Shown here: positions 1 to 11,224 of the stretch, in pieces
Position numbering within the stretch: the stretch's first letter is position 1
How the letters are laid out: each line of letters opens with the position of its first letter
NCBI GenBank assembly: GCA_002989075.1
Contig: PSQN01000001.1
Coordinates: 967,760-1,031,759 of the forward strand
Direction: 5' to 3'
From: Arthonia radiata
Taxonomy: Eukaryota > Ascomycota > Arthoniomycetes > Arthoniales > Arthoniaceae
DNA: 64,000 bases
Notes under the pieces: model-generated
Databases searched by the model: none
What the model was told of the DNA's origin: nothing
What the model saw: only the letters and a program-made list of their open reading frames with translations
Position numbers and translations under genes: made by a program

Positions 1-3000
1 TCCGTAGCGCCTTTTGATACATGGGTCGCCTCCTATGCTGAGCCATACCCATACCGTAAGACGTTCGAGAAGGCTGAAGACGATCCCATCATCGTATTAC
101 ACTCTTCCGGCTCCACTGGAGATCCCAAGCCGATCACGAACACCAACGGGTTCTTTGCCGCAGCTGATCGCGCGCTGCCGACAGTCGAAAACCATGAACT
201 AGGTGGTATCTCATTGTTAGACTATGAAGGAGGAGGCGGATACTATTCACCATTTCCGGGGTTCCATATTGCCGGAATCACAGCGCTGGCGTTCTATCCA
301 GTGATGATGAGGCGCGTACCAAAAATACTTTTGAAAGAGGACATTCGGACAATGGTACTAACAGGTGATCAGATCAGCCTCAGTCATCCTAGGGTTGGCA
401 GATCGACCTCCGAGTATTGACATGGTATGTACATTTCCCTTACATCGTGTCCCATCGCTGAAATTGTGACACTAGGTGCACACAATATTGTTGCAAAAAC
501 GGCCAAGAGTCCTGTACCTTCCTCCGTCAATAATCGAAGCTTTGAGCCAGATACCCTCGGCTCTAGACACGATGAAGCATGCGGAGAGCGTTGTGTTCGC
601 TGGCGGGCCGTTGTCCAAGCCAGTAGGGGACATGCTTTCTCATCATGTGAAGCTCTCATCGTCATGTTAGTCCAGGGACCTAAGTTGCTCAACGATCTTG
701 CTGACAACAGCCTAGATGGCTCCACTGAGATGGGAAACATTCCATGTCTCCTTCCAAGAGACCGTGCGGACTGGGCATGGCTGACTTGGCACCCGGCTTT
801 GAAGATTGACATGGAACCAAGCGTCGAAGATGCTTACGAGCTCGTTCTGAACAGGAGTGAAGCCGCTGATCGATGGAGGGGAATAAGCAATACGATCCTC
901 AAGCATCAAGCTCAATTTCGCTCACGAGATCTCTTCACTGTAAGTATTAAGACCATACGCCGTGGCTGACGTGCTGACCAGATGATAGCCTCATCCCGCG
1001 AAAGACGGCATGTGGCAGTTCTGTAAGTACTGGCGCTACTATCTCCCTATGTACGGTGATCATACTGACTGCTGTACGACAGATAGCCGCAATGACGACA
1101 TCCTCGTGCTATCAAATGGCGAAAAATGGAATCCAATCCCATCTGAAGGCATCGTGAGTGGCGTTAAAAAACGACTGAAAGTTCGTTCTGCTTACGGATC
1201 GCAACAGATTCAAAGCCATCCCAAGCTTGCAGGGGCATTCATAATCGGCGACGGGGAGTTCCAGCCCGCCGTCCTCCTGGAGCCAAAGGAGGAGTGCGCA
1301 GATTCTGATGCTCTTATCGGGGAAGTCTGGCCTCTGATTGCTCAGGCCAATGCCCATGCCCAGAGATTCGGGCGCGTGACGAGAACCAAAGTGGCCGTTG
1401 TTCCGCCAACTTCATTCAGCCGAGCACCCAAAGGCACAATCGTACGCAGATTGACCCTCCAAAAGTTAAACCATTTGAAACGGCAGCTCTACGGTTCCGA
1501 TGGGAATCACTCAACAATTACAGCAGAGCACAGCAACACCAAGCAAGGAGAAGTAACTCCTGACATGGCGATCGATCGAGAAGAGGATGTCGTGGAGTTA
1601 GTACGACACTGCGTCCGAGAGGTTTCACCGTTGCCAGAGATCAGTGACGGGGAAGACCTGTTCGTCAATGGGTTCGACTCCCTGGAGACACTGGAGCTTG
1701 CAAGACTGCTCAAACATCGCTTGTCGCTGAGCAATCTGAACAAGCAAGCGAGCTTCGTCAGCCCTCAATTTGTGTACACACATCCGACCATCGAGCTGCT
1801 CGCAAAGGGTATCTATGAGACACTGCACGGCAACATCAAAGAAGCTTGTGGAGCACACGATGAAGTGCAGCAACACGTGAAGTACCTTGTTTCCAAACAC
1901 ACCAAGAGTCTCACGCCGAATGCGCAGCCAGCTGCAGGGAACCTGACCGAAAATGATCTGCATGTGGTCCTCACAGGAAGTACAGGTTCTCTGGGTCGCG
2001 AGCTTCTGCTATCATTTGCCTCTTGCAACCGAGTACAGAAGATCACTTGCTTGGATCGTTCAATGACCACAGCGCGCTCAAAGGCTCTGGGTCTCTTCGC
2101 ATCAGCCGCCAATCCGCACTTGAAGGTTTCATTTCTCCAAGCAGAGCTCGAAAAGCCGGACTTCGGCCTCTCCACTGGCGACCGTGGCAGCTTCTGTGAC
2201 GCTGATGTATTCGTCCACAACGCATGGAAGGTGGACTTCAACCAGAGTCTAAGCTCATTTGAGCCGCTGATTGCTGGGGTCAGCAATATTGCCCGGTGGG
2301 CAACCAAAGAAGCTCAAAAATCAGCGCGAGTGGTATTCGTAAGCTCCATAGCAGCTGCATCTGAGTTTCACGGCGCTCAGGTGCCTGAGGAGTTCTTCGA
2401 TGACCCGTCTGTTGCTGCACCAAGTGGCTATGGACAGTCGAAGTACGTTGCGGAGCACGTTCTGGCCAAGGCTGCGAAAGAAACAGGCTTAGATGTGACA
2501 GTCCTTCGCATTGGGCAGATCGCGGGCTCGCTGCGCCAGCACGACGTCGGTCTTTCTTCTTCAACCTGGAAAAGGAACGAATGGCTACCATCGCTCATCC
2601 GTACATCCAAGACGCTTGGAAAGCTGCCCGCGGAGCTTCCTATGCCCGTGGACTGGCTACCATCAAATGTGGTTGCGGATGCGTGTGTCGAGATCATGCA
2701 AGCTGACATTGACGTTCGATCAGCAGCCACGCTGACGTGCTACAACTTAGTCAACCCTGCTAATACTGAGTGGAGTCCTCTGGCGGAACATGTCCAGCGA
2801 AGCCTGGAATCTTCAAGTGAGCAGCGTGTGGAAAAACCTGCCGACTTGGGGCTGGTGACTTATTCGGAGTGGCTTGATGAAGTGAGAGCAGTCGGTGACC
2901 AACTTTCAACATTCGGCGGCCGGTCCAAGCAGCAGGACAAGCTGATCGATGATGTCCCAGCCCTCAAAATGCTACCATTCTTCGAAGGCATCGGGAGACG

Positions 3001-3130
3001 AGCATCTGCGGATGCTGGTTCCCCACGCTATGATACAAGCCTGTCAGCTAGATCAAGCGAGAGTCTGAGGAAGCTCGGGCCAATTCAAAACGAGTGGATG
3101 CGCAAATGGATCAGTGAATGGAGGTTGTGA
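1..3130 (+). CDS. NRPS-like A-T-R adenylate-forming reductase, 5' part missing
   Basis: 3' part of a gene for an adenylation-thiolation-reductase enzyme, which activates a carboxylic acid as an adenylate, loads it on a carrier domain and releases it reductively with NAD(P)H. Proposed exons: 1-315, 365-424, 476-646, 685-939, 989-1022, 1083-3130, giving 960 codons with one frame and no internal stop. Visible landmarks: the ATP-binding motif HSSGSTGDPKP near residue 35, DDILVLSNGEKWNP near 281, the carrier motif GFDSLETLE with the phosphopantetheine serine near 477, the Rossmann motif LTGSTGSLGRE near 574, and the short-chain-dehydrogenase YGQSK pair near 727. There is no condensation or thioesterase domain in the visible part. 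The acid substrate cannot be told. The first intron is the least certain and the third would be only 38 bp. The last two (GTAAGT...TAG, GTAAGT...CAG) are clear. No other biosynthetic gene is recognised nearby. Confidence 0.9.
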
Positions 3131-4050
3131 TGGCCAAACGGTTGAGTCTTCTGAAGAGCAATGCGAGGATCCCCAAGCTTTCCCCTGACAAGTCTCAAGA
3201 GACTTGCCGTTATCCCCGCATGTATATGCATACAACGCACCACCTTGAATAAGAGGCCCCTCGCTCGTGATAATAGCACTGAGGGGCCAGTCATCGGCTT
3301 TGCACCGCCATTCCTCTTCTGATCATATCTCTCGCGTCTTCTAGAGCCCACTCTACCACTATTCAGCCATTGACCATTTACTATTTTTCTATGTCCTGTG
3401 CAATCTCGTTCAGCTGAAGCATCTCTGCGTACTCATGCCGTTTGACCATCCCACCTGTGAGTCCGCTGCGACCTCCACGGGCATATCTACTGTATCCTTC
3501 TATCCAATAAACACTGTGCCGGCCAGAGAATCTTGCGTCTTCCTGTTGAGATTACGTCGGCGCCTTTTCAGGGGAGAAGTCGAGCGGGAGGTATAGCCGC
3601 AGCAGGACGAGAGCATCTGGAAGTAACGCCAGAAGTTTCTATAGGATCAAGAGTATTGCCTGCCAGCGAGCATTAGGAGAGAAGAGCATGTTGCTAGAGC
3701 GTCCGGCATCGAAGGAATTTGCAAAGAGACTGAGGGCTTCACGGCAGGCAATCGTAATAGATGATGTGGTCCATGGGCGGACAGCTGAGATCGAGGGCGG
3801 TGAGGCCGCCGACGTGAGTTGGCTGCGGATTGAGGACCAGAGGATTATACGCGTGTATGCGTGCTTATTCGTAAAGTCGTGAAATGGATTGCAGATGGTG
3901 GACGATGTAGACTTGATAAATAAACAATAACGTCAGAGACTAGCGGAGTTTATTCCGATTGAGCTCCTTATGACACATCTCGTGATGATCTTCGAGCTTC
4001 TTCTCTAACTTCTCACCTGAGCTGCGCGTCTGGTGAGGAAGTGGTTGTCT
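3131..4050. other. intergenic, no gene recognised
   Basis: Stretch between the reductase stop codon and the stop codon of the convergent kinase gene. One 64-codon ATG frame (3688-3882) has no recognisable domain, and nothing else was seen. Both 3' ends and their transcription ends should lie here. Confidence 0.5.
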
Positions 4051-5624
4051 TCAAAGTCCAACTACCCAGCGGTTATGCAAAAGTTGAGCCACAGACGGCC
4101 GATGATGGGGATGCCACTGAAAGATCCCCATCAGCAAGGAGACAATGACTTCAGCTTCGTCATCTGAGAAACCAGGTATCTTGCGCGACATGAAAGCCTC
4201 CCTAACAGACTCGAAAACGAAGACTTCCTCTCGGTTGGGCAAATGTCGCGATCCCTCTTCTACATCCGATCGTATCTTGACTCCCTGTGCATCATAGTAG
4301 ACGTTTTGACGTCCCCATACCGCGCTTATGTTCCGTGGCGGGAGTCCCACTCTGTCTATGAACTCAGTCATGGCATCGTCAAGGAACTGTCTGCGGTCTT
4401 CTGGGTCGTCAGCGAAAAAGAAGGGAGGCTCACTGGTTGCGTGTCAGCGGTCAAAGTGAGGTGGGAAGTCTGAGATACACTGCGTGTCGCTTACGTGGTG
4501 AAAAATGCAAATATCAGGCATCCGACTGCCCATATATCAATCTTCTCATCGAAAGGTAGCCCGAGGATGACTTCTGGGGCACGGTACCTCGCGGGTGTAT
4601 GGACACTGGCTGGGCTCTGTCCGAAACGAAAGGCTTTGCGGGAAAGAACATCAACTTGAATCCAGCGCAACACATGGCTATACAGGGACTTACCACCACC
4701 AAGGTCTGCAATTTTCAAACACATGCCGGTCTCACTCAGATCGGTGTAAGTTGCGAGAGACTTGGACCGATAGAGGTTCTTTGGGGCGTGAGAGCTTTCC
4801 CCACTACGTGCTCGTTGAAGAGGCTGCAAGTAGTCGGTGTCGGTAGTCTCACCTTGGACTAAATTGTGCGGCGACATTTGTGGAAGACTCTCGATCGAGA
4901 GCAGCAGGTTGCCGAGGTGTAGATCTCCATGGGCGATCTCTTGGGAGTGTAACGAATGGACACCTCGTAGTAGGTCTCTGGTCATACGCCTCGCCATCCA
5001 TACTGGATAAACACCACTACTTACGTGGATGGGAAATGTCTGCGATCGCCATCCGGAGGAATGTCTCACTTCGGCTAGAAATTCGCTGCAAGACGGACCC
5101 ATGACGTCGAATACCAAGCACTTGTGGCGACCATTTGGACCAGACTCCGTGAAGCTGTCTGACATGGTGATGATGTTGTGGTAAGGGCTGGATCTACGTC
5201 TACGCTTGGGGCCATGAATGCAATTGTAAAGTGCAATTTCGCGACGCGCATTCTCGACGTTGCTGGCTTTGGTGACCTTGACGGCGACTAATCCAGAGTG
5301 TTGAGATGACTGAGCTAAATCCTGAGAAGCCCTAGCTACTGTGAGCTTTTGACAACTAATAGCCTCTAGGTTTGGGGCATCAAATGGATGAGCACGTTAC
5401 ATTGTATCCTGCGCCAGCCAGACTGTGGAGTACGATCCATAGCCAAGCTTGGCGAGCACCCTATACCGTCCGGCATAAAGTCTTGCGCCGACATCAATCG
5501 GGTGATAGCCTCCACGTTTGTACTCTTCGGCATCCTCTGCAGGGATTCGTATCGCAAGATATCGACCATCAGATGGTCTGGTCACACGAGCTGCGCTAGA
5601 GATACATTTTGAGAAAAACGACAT
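4051..5624 (-). CDS. SRPK-type serine/threonine protein kinase
   Basis: Protein kinase of the SR-protein-kinase group. Proposed exons (minus): 5401-5624, 4694-5331, 4495-4609, 4051-4432; the sum is 1359 nt, 452 residues. The N-terminus carries the group hallmark EDAEEYKRGGYHPIDVG before the glycine loop LGYGSYSTVWLAQD (residues 60-73). The ATP lysine is in VAVKV (Lys93), the catalytic loop reads HGDLHLGN (about 209), the metal motif is KIADLGGG (about 284, DLG in place of DFG as usual in SRPKs), followed by HTPARYRAPEVILG and a C-terminal HHRPSVAQLLHNRWV. The HGDLH loop is a form I associate with fungal SRPK-like expansions. The ATG at 5624 was chosen; the frame stays open upstream only to a TTG. 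All three introns have GTAAGT, GTAAGC or GTAACG donors and preserve frame. Substrate unknown. Confidence 0.9.
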
Positions 5625-6364
5625 GATTCTAGCTATAACATCTAGAAGATGCGGCGCAGTGGATGCGGTAGGGTCTGGCAAGGCAATGGTATAATCACCG
5701 GCACTCAATGGTCGAGTGCGGTAAGTCCTGCAGAAAATGACCCAAAGGCAAAAGTCTTAGGCCACGTCAGCATATCGGAACGTGCGAAAGAGCTACCAAA
5801 AAGTTTGCGTGACTCGTACTATAAAATCCTATCCAAGCATCCGATAATAACTTCCGACCTAGGGCATTCGTTCTCACTCTACAACAACTTTCTGATTGGC
5901 TCCCCTAGCCGGCTAAGCTTACACGAGGCGTACAGAGAGCGTTTGGACAGCGCAAGAGAGACGTACTGATGAACAGTACTTGGATAAAGTATCTTTACAC
6001 TTCAGCGAGCTTGCTATTATATGTGAGCGAGGTAGGAAGAAACATTTATTCGCCCAAGACAATGTTCTTGCCCAATCGAGATTGTGTCGCAACGGGTAGA
6101 TACTCCTTTTGAGACATTATTCAACAACCTGCGTTCAGCGCTCTGTACAACGTGTTGTCAATGACCGCGATAATCTAGCACGCACAATAGGTTATAATGT
6201 AGCTATCGACAGCGGACGCTTCTCGCGCGCTATGAGAAGACGGTTTTCATGAGGTAGTGTAAGTAATTTTGACTCTCGTTCCTGACCAGTGATTCTCGTG
6301 TCCTAAACCCTTAGCCCCAAGATACTACACATAACCTTGTGTAGGTTTCCAACAAGGTATCGGT
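5625..6364. other. kinase upstream region, partly duplicated elsewhere
   Basis: Intergenic stretch upstream of the kinase start. The part from about 5650 to 5800 is recognisably similar to 8705-8880 (shared blocks such as GAGTGCGGTA against CAGTGCGGTA, then CCAAAGGCAAAAGTCTT against CCAAAGCCAAAGGTCTT). A plus-strand open frame at 5649-5969 covers it but resembles no family. Confidence 0.45.
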
Positions 6365-7235
6365 ATGCCAATCGACGAGAGAGACATCGACTGGAGTAAA
6401 TTTCGTTCCTACCAGAACCAACCTAGGAAGAAAGAACGACTTGCGCAAGCGATTGTGAGAGAGGTCAATGCAGACCCTGACCTCAGAGACGAGACGATCA
6501 GGGTACGTATCCAGCGTTCTAACTCTTTCACCATTGATCGAAATCCCTCACCCCTTTTCTATACTAGTATCCAATCCTTATCGATACCTATAACCTAAAC
6601 CCACTATCACATCAAATGACGCCTTACTTACTGTCCATCCCAGCTTCGCCCCAAGTGAGTTGACGTGTCCATGATGATTCCATTTTCCATGTTTTGCATC
6701 AACACCCCTATGTTGTTGAGATAGCAGTGTAGCTGATGCCACATGGAGCGATGCGCCACACTCAAGCGATCGTGATTTACGCAATCACATCAATGCCCAC
6801 TTTTACTTTCGCGACGGGTCAGAGCAGGATCGCCACCTTCCGATCCCTAACGATTGGAACAGGCAACCCCTACCACAACAGCATCCTGCACCGCCGCCAG
6901 CACTGATACAAGGTCAAACAGTTACGACACCACTAAGGAGAAGGAGACGCCGTGCGCACAGCATGGCAAACACCGTTGCTAACCTCGGGCGCATCGACAC
7001 AGTGAATATCATTCAGCAAAACCCTCAGCGTGATCGAGATGAAGGTCAGGGAGGAATCAGTCGGCAAGGTCGAAGTCAGCGGACCGCCCAGCAACTCGTT
7101 CCTTCGATGCAACAGGCAAATCAACAAGCAGCTGGAGCAGAGACTCGGCACCAAGAAACAGGCGGCCAGGACTCACATGAGCCAAGAAGACATGTGCTCT
7201 CGAACTACTGGAAAAAATTTAAACTGCAGCAATAG
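6365..7235 (+). CDS. hypothetical protein, at least two exons
   Basis: A proposed gene of unknown function. Exon 1 begins at the ATG at 6365 and reads a charged segment (starts MPIDERDIDWSKFRSYQ) up to a GTACGT donor near 6503. A second open stretch in another frame runs from about 6740 to the stop at 7235; it reads RNHINAHFYFRDGSEQDRH, then a Pro/Gln-rich linker, a basic run of arginines (RRRRRRAH) and a Gln-rich tail ending YWKKFKLQQ. The join between them is not resolved; the intervening 230 bp contains stops in all three frames and is likely an intron. Low complexity and lack of a known domain make the function open. It precedes the small-gene array and may belong to the same fast-evolving accessory region. 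Confidence 0.4.
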
Positions 7236-7735
7236 CTCAACTGGTGAATACATGTCGCAGACCGCAGATCCTGATCATTTTAATTTCGGGGAATGAGAGC
7301 AAGAGAATTCTACCAACCGAGAGCAATCACCGTGAGCTTCATACACGCAGAGCTGACTTTGCCGTGGTTGGTTAAGACCGGGTATGGAGGCGGCTGTGGT
7401 GTCTCCAGAGGTCTTGCAGGAAGCTGCGGCGCAGCGGTGCGACAAGGCTTGTTCAAAGAGTCATGGGGGTAGCAGTCGGTTTCGCATCGAGGGTTCGAAT
7501 CCGCGAGAGAAAGAGCAGCGCGGGGTTTCTGTATCTCTCCTCGAACCCATCTCGATATTGTTATGTCATAGCGTCTGCGCGACTATGCGTGCGACGCAAC
7601 ACTTGAGCAGAGCTGCACCTGGCCTCAGTAGATAGACGACGCTTCCGAAAGCTTCACAGAACGCTGCGTCCAAGTACCTAATCGCCACAACCTTATCTCA
7701 ACAGCTGTTTCCAATCGAACATCCATTCAACTCGT
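7236..7735. other. intergenic, no gene recognised
   Basis: No supported gene. It contains GGTTCGAATCC near 7492, reminiscent of a tRNA T-arm, but no acceptor, D or anticodon stem could be paired around it. Confidence 0.4.
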
Positions 7736-7957
7736 CTACAAGGTGCTGTACTCATTGCGCCCGGTTTTCTTCAGAAACCTTAAATCCTCGAACTCGTACT
7801 TCAGGTTTGTAGACGACTTCACTTTCAGGATAACATAGCGTCCCGTGATCTGAACCGATTTGACATACTTTTGGCGACTAAAATCTTCTCCACGAATTTT
7901 TGCAGCCTCGTTATCGGGGTGAAAGACTGTGACGGTGATGCTGTTGCGGTTGCCCAT
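7736..7957 (-). CDS. small array protein A (73 aa), unknown family
   Basis: First member (lowest coordinates) of a run of six small minus-strand frames. ATG at 7957, stop TAG at 7736. The sequence has a beta-like ITVTVFH segment near the N-terminus, then a charged stretch, then GRYVILKVKSS followed by a charged region LKYEFEDLRFLKKTGR. The order hydrophobic strand, charged segment, strand (VILKVKSS type), helix with Leu/Phe spacing recurs in members C to F. No signal peptide, membrane segment or known domain is visible. No intron is needed. Alternatives are chance open frames, but six on one strand with a similar layout argues against this. Confidence 0.45.
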   Translation of the reverse strand: MGNRNSITVTVFHPDNEAAKIRGEDFSRQKYVKSVQITGRYVILKVKSSTNLKYEFEDLRFLKKTGRNEYSTL

Positions 7958-8139
7958 GGCTACCGGGATTGCTTGGCAGAAACCGTTGCTTTGCTTTGGT
8001 AATGATGGGCCGTGTATATGGCTCTATTCAAAGTAAGGAGACGATCTAACAAGACCTTTGAATGCTGTCGAGTATAACTAGCTCGAGAGCGATCTGCGTT
8101 GATGTATATATAGCAGAAGCCTTCCAGGAACACGCGGGA

Positions 8140-8545
8140 TGTCACGTCACCACAGGTGGACGTCTATGGGCTGTCCTTGCAGGTAGAGTGCACACTGCAG
8201 AGGTATTTTTCTACGTGGCATACTGAGTTTCAGCTACTACCGCGGCCTGTGGTGGAGTAGGCGTTCCACCGGTTCGTCTGGAACTCCGCATAGGGCGATT
8301 ACGCAATTCCTGCTTATATTATCTTACATTAGAGGACGAGAGGCTTAAGGATCCTAGTACGTGCGATTGGAACCTCTAGCACGTCATACGAGAAGAGCCA
8401 ATTATCGACGTTGTCAGAGTACCGCGCTCCAAGGACTTGCGTGGAAGCCCGTGCGCTGCGCATTTTGTTTGTTTGAACACAAGGTGTGATAAAGGCTACT
8501 GCGCCTGGACAGTTCACTATTAGTGTTTAGAGGCCCAGGCAAATT
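8140..8545. repeat. intergenic duplication copy 1 (partner 9690-10100)
   Basis: This stretch aligns in order with 9690-10100: CACAGGTGGACGT against CACAGGTGGATGT, CCTGTGGTGGAGTAG against CCTGTGGTGGAATAG (8247 and 9791), CGCGCTCCAAGGAC against CGCGCTTCAAAGAC, and TACTGCGCCTGGACAGTTCACT against TACTGCCTGGACCGTTCACT. The copies are strongly diverged (visible identity roughly 60-70 percent in the best blocks). It also covers a minus-strand frame at 8329-8517 whose RSARA segment is shared with the frame at 9903-10154. Confidence 0.65.
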
Positions 8546-8699
8546 GTGAAAAACTTCTGTCTGCTTGTGGCTTGACTGCCGTTATTTTCGTGTGGCGTCA
8601 CGCGAGACGTAAGAACTTAGCAGACTAGAACCGATCATCAAAACGCCTGGCCAAATCAGATGCATGGGGATAGATTTGAAGAAAGACGACAATATTCAA

Positions 8700-8890
8700 A
8701 CGCGGTGCGGTAGAGTGGCTGTTGTAGGGCTTGAGCAAGCCTTGTGTGATTTCTGCTATTCAATCGTCCAGTGCGGTAGATCCTTCTGAGGCTGAGCCAA
8801 AGCCAAAGGTCTTGAAACCTCCTCAACATACCAGAATGCGCAGAAGGGCGAAGACGCTTCCGAACATAACAAGAGACCCTTTCTGTAAGC
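8700..8890 (-). pseudogene. relic resembling the 5' region of the kinase gene at 4051-5624
   Basis: The plus strand here aligns with about 5645-5800, the start and upstream region of the SRPK-type kinase: GCGGTAGAGT against GCGGTAGGGT, then GCAAGCCTTGTGTGAT against GCAAGGCAATGGTATAAT, TTCAATCGTCCAGTGCGGTA against CTCAATGGTCGAGTGCGGTA. None of the kinase motifs follow, so only the 5' edge seems to have been copied. The copy has no usable frame of its own. Confidence 0.5.
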
Positions 8891-9102
8891 CCCTCCTAGC
8901 TTCGCGCTCGTCCTGCGTATTAGGACTTGTGTTCGTCCTCTTGGGAAAGTTTGACGTCGATTGTTTACGGAAAGCCTGACAATAGGAATACTACTATTCC
9001 AATACGGTACTGCGAACTGGTAGTGTCCTAAGCCAGCACGCCTTTTGTTTGCTCTGGTCTCCACACGTGGTACAAAACTGGATTCCTCGATCGACGGCAG
9101 CC

Positions 9103-9312
9103 TTATCCTTCTAGAATCCTCTTCCTCTTATCATTGGGAACGTTAGGCCAGAAGGCGACTCTCGCCCCCCACCCGCAAAACCGAGACTTGTAGGGAAAGG
9201 AGTGCGTAAGAGTCCCATTTGCAAACTCACGCTCAAGGCGTGTTGCCAGGCGATCTGCCGCGCTCTTGTTCATACCGTATATGGTGTATATGTAAAAATT
9301 GATTGTCGGCAT
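9103..9312 (-). CDS. small array protein B (69 aa), unknown family
   Basis: Second small minus-strand frame, ATG at 9312; a longer frame to 9345 would need a TTG start. It opens with the strand-like MPTINFYIYTIYG, continues with an amphipathic helix AADRLATRLEREF, then a strand-like GARVAFWPN followed by a basic PNDKRKRILEG end. The order matches members C to F, but it is shorter, ending where they continue into a last strand. It lies between the two copies of the duplicated intergenic block. No known domain. Confidence 0.4.
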   Translation of the reverse strand: MPTINFYIYTIYGMNKSAADRLATRLEREFANGTLTHSFPYKSRFCGWGARVAFWPNVPNDKRKRILEG

Positions 9313-9689
9313 TATGGTCTGATCGTTGCAGCGTTGAGGGTTCAAACTTGAGAGGCTTCACTGTCTGCGACGAGTAGGTACTGCAAAGTAAACAGCAATA
9401 GCTGGTGGGGAAAATTGTATGCAGCCTGTAGGAAAGCGCAACATCTTGACTTTAATATCTTCACGAAAGGTACGAGGGGCTTAAGATCATCGCATGAGTA
9501 TGCTGCCACGTCAACTTCGGTGGATGCAGGTTTCGTATGCTCTGAGCTGGCATGATTATTCTCCTACCATACCGCGGGTAGAAATTCTGATTGATCCCAT
9601 GTCTGCGCAAGGGCATATGGCGGACTATGCGCTCCACCGGAAGCTCACGGGGAGAAGTTTCGAATCGGCCGCTGGGGTGGCTCCAAGCT

Positions 9690-10100
9690 GATAGTGTCAG
9701 CACAGGTGGATGTCCGCTCGCCGGGCTTCCATGTGGCGTGTACAGCAATTCTCCCGCGTGTCATATCAAGTGTCAGCTGTTCTCTACCGAGACCTGTGGT
9801 GGAATAGAAGCTCCACCGTGCATCTGAAACTTCGGATGGGGCGAACACGAAGCCCCGCCTTGTAATGGAAATTTGCGAGGGTCACGATCGAAGCACCTCT
9901 GACTACAGCCCTCCACCTCGGCGTACTTGAGTTGAGGGTCCAGTCACCGGCTCTGTTATAAAATGACGCGCTTCAAAGACATCACACAAAGCCCGCGCGC
10001 TCCGCAGTATAGCGTCCTCGATCGGAGAATATTGTGAAGAGTACTGCCTGGACCGTTCACTGTATTTGTTGTACGCTTCAAATTGGGAAGAGCGGAAAGT
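9690..10100. repeat. intergenic duplication copy 2 (partner 8140-8545)
   Basis: Second copy of the diverged block described at 8140-8545, offset about 1.55 kb. It contains CCTGTGGTGGAATAG at 9791 and the paired GTGGTGGA/TCCACC arms that can form a small hairpin, as in copy 1. A minus-strand frame at 9903-10154 overlaps it and carries ILRSARALCDVFEARHF, matching KMRSARASTQVLGARYS of the frame at 8329-8517. Confidence 0.65.
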
Positions 10101-10380
10101 CATTGTACCAGAGCATAACGGTGTGCTCTGCAAGTGGAAAATAATTTCACACACTGGTTGTGTTCAGCGGTCCGGGTAGAGTGATCAGTCCAGATGGCCA
10201 TGCCAAGACACGGGATGGCTGGTGCAGAATTGCTTGCTTAGGCATATACTAAGATCACGTGATGAAAGCATTCATATTTCCACTCTCACCGCCATGTATG
10301 CTAGACATCTCCATGCTTCAGTCGAAATGTGAAAAGGTCATATATCATACTAACTCTCCCGGCGCGCTGAAAGCTCTCTC

Positions 10381-10668
10381 TCATCCGTTTCTTCCCTTCG
10401 TATCTTTCACCTTGCACTCATTATAAGGATACCCCCAGGATCGTGAAAACTTGTCACGATTCTCTAGAACTTCTTTTATATCCTGTGACTCCCGTAGACC
10501 AATAACGACGGAGTACCTGCTAATTGGGGACAAACGCCCAGAGTTCTTGCGGTTGCGGTAAGTGACATCCTTTCTCTTACTAGCTGGTGTCTTCCGAAGC
10601 TGCTCAATTATGCGGTCTAACTCCGCCTCGCTGTGCGTTATGACGCGAAACGTTGTGAATATGGTCAT
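10381..10668 (-). CDS. small array protein C (95 aa), unknown family
   Basis: ATG at 10668 (a longer frame to 10788 needs a non-ATG start). The protein opens with strand-like TIFTTFRVITHS, then a helix EAELDRIIEQLRKT, a basic loop, a strand RYSVVIGLRES, a helix DIKEVLENRDKF and a last aromatic segment SWGYPYNECKVKD. The tail strand-helix-strand order is shared with D (CTVTIRTTEYNKIRGILKAG) and E (HQLIIKPSEKRERVKSVLED). Its upstream DNA (10812-10865) shares a block with the upstream DNA of D and E. Function unknown; the pattern would suit a small alpha/beta (ferredoxin-like) fold, which is inference only. Confidence 0.5.
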   Translation of the reverse strand: MTIFTTFRVITHSEAELDRIIEQLRKTPASKRKDVTYRNRKNSGRLSPISRYSVVIGLRESQDIKEVLENRDKFSRSWGYPYNECKVKDTKGRNG

Positions 10669-10811
10669 CGCTACCACTAGTGTGCTCCTGGGAAGGTGTA
10701 TTAAAAGTTTGCAGTGTAGCGTAACAAGGAGGTCTTGTGCTAATGCAAGTTGAATTGGTGGACACCGGAGAGAGGTACGAGCAGCCAAAGCCCCTAATAT
10801 AATGTCTACAT

Positions 10812-10865
10812 GGGAAGCTACGTATGCGCAGCGTCAAACACTGGTAGCGTCCGACGTCGCAGCTT
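10812..10865 (-). repeat. shared upstream block, copy of gene C
   Basis: About 145 bp upstream of the gene C start. GAAGCTACGTATGCGCAGC here aligns with GTGGCTACGTTCGCACAGC at 11608 and GGTAGCCACGTTTGCGCAAG at 12509; the later parts of the three blocks align more loosely. Could be promoter or untranslated leader. Confidence 0.5.
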
Positions 10866-11224
10866 GGGAATCCTGTAGATGGCTAAGACGTCGTATGTCT
10901 TGTCCATGAATCTGCGTGACAGCCTTGCTAGCTTGCATCACACTCCTGTCCAGAAATCACTGGCTTGCTAAAAATGCTTTCTTGGCGCTTGCATTGCAAT
11001 ATTTCGCGAGCAGACAGATATTGCTGAGCTGAACAGGTATACCAGCGGTGCTATCTTCTTTTTGCCAGTTGAGTTATAATTCGGCGCCGATAAAGATCCC
11101 ATCCGCATGCACGCAAGACATACATGTAGTGGGAAACATTCATATATGCTCGGCAAGATCTTCTATCCTCCGCAATAAAGCAAGTCTCGTCGCACTCGAT
11201 ACAGAGGCTCAATATCTCTCCGCT

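Noticed and set aside
3688-3882. 64-codon plus frame with ATG
   Set aside because: Too short and without any recognisable feature.
7461-7530. tRNA-like T-arm GGTTCGAATCC
   Set aside because: No acceptor stem, D-arm or anticodon arm could be paired around it.
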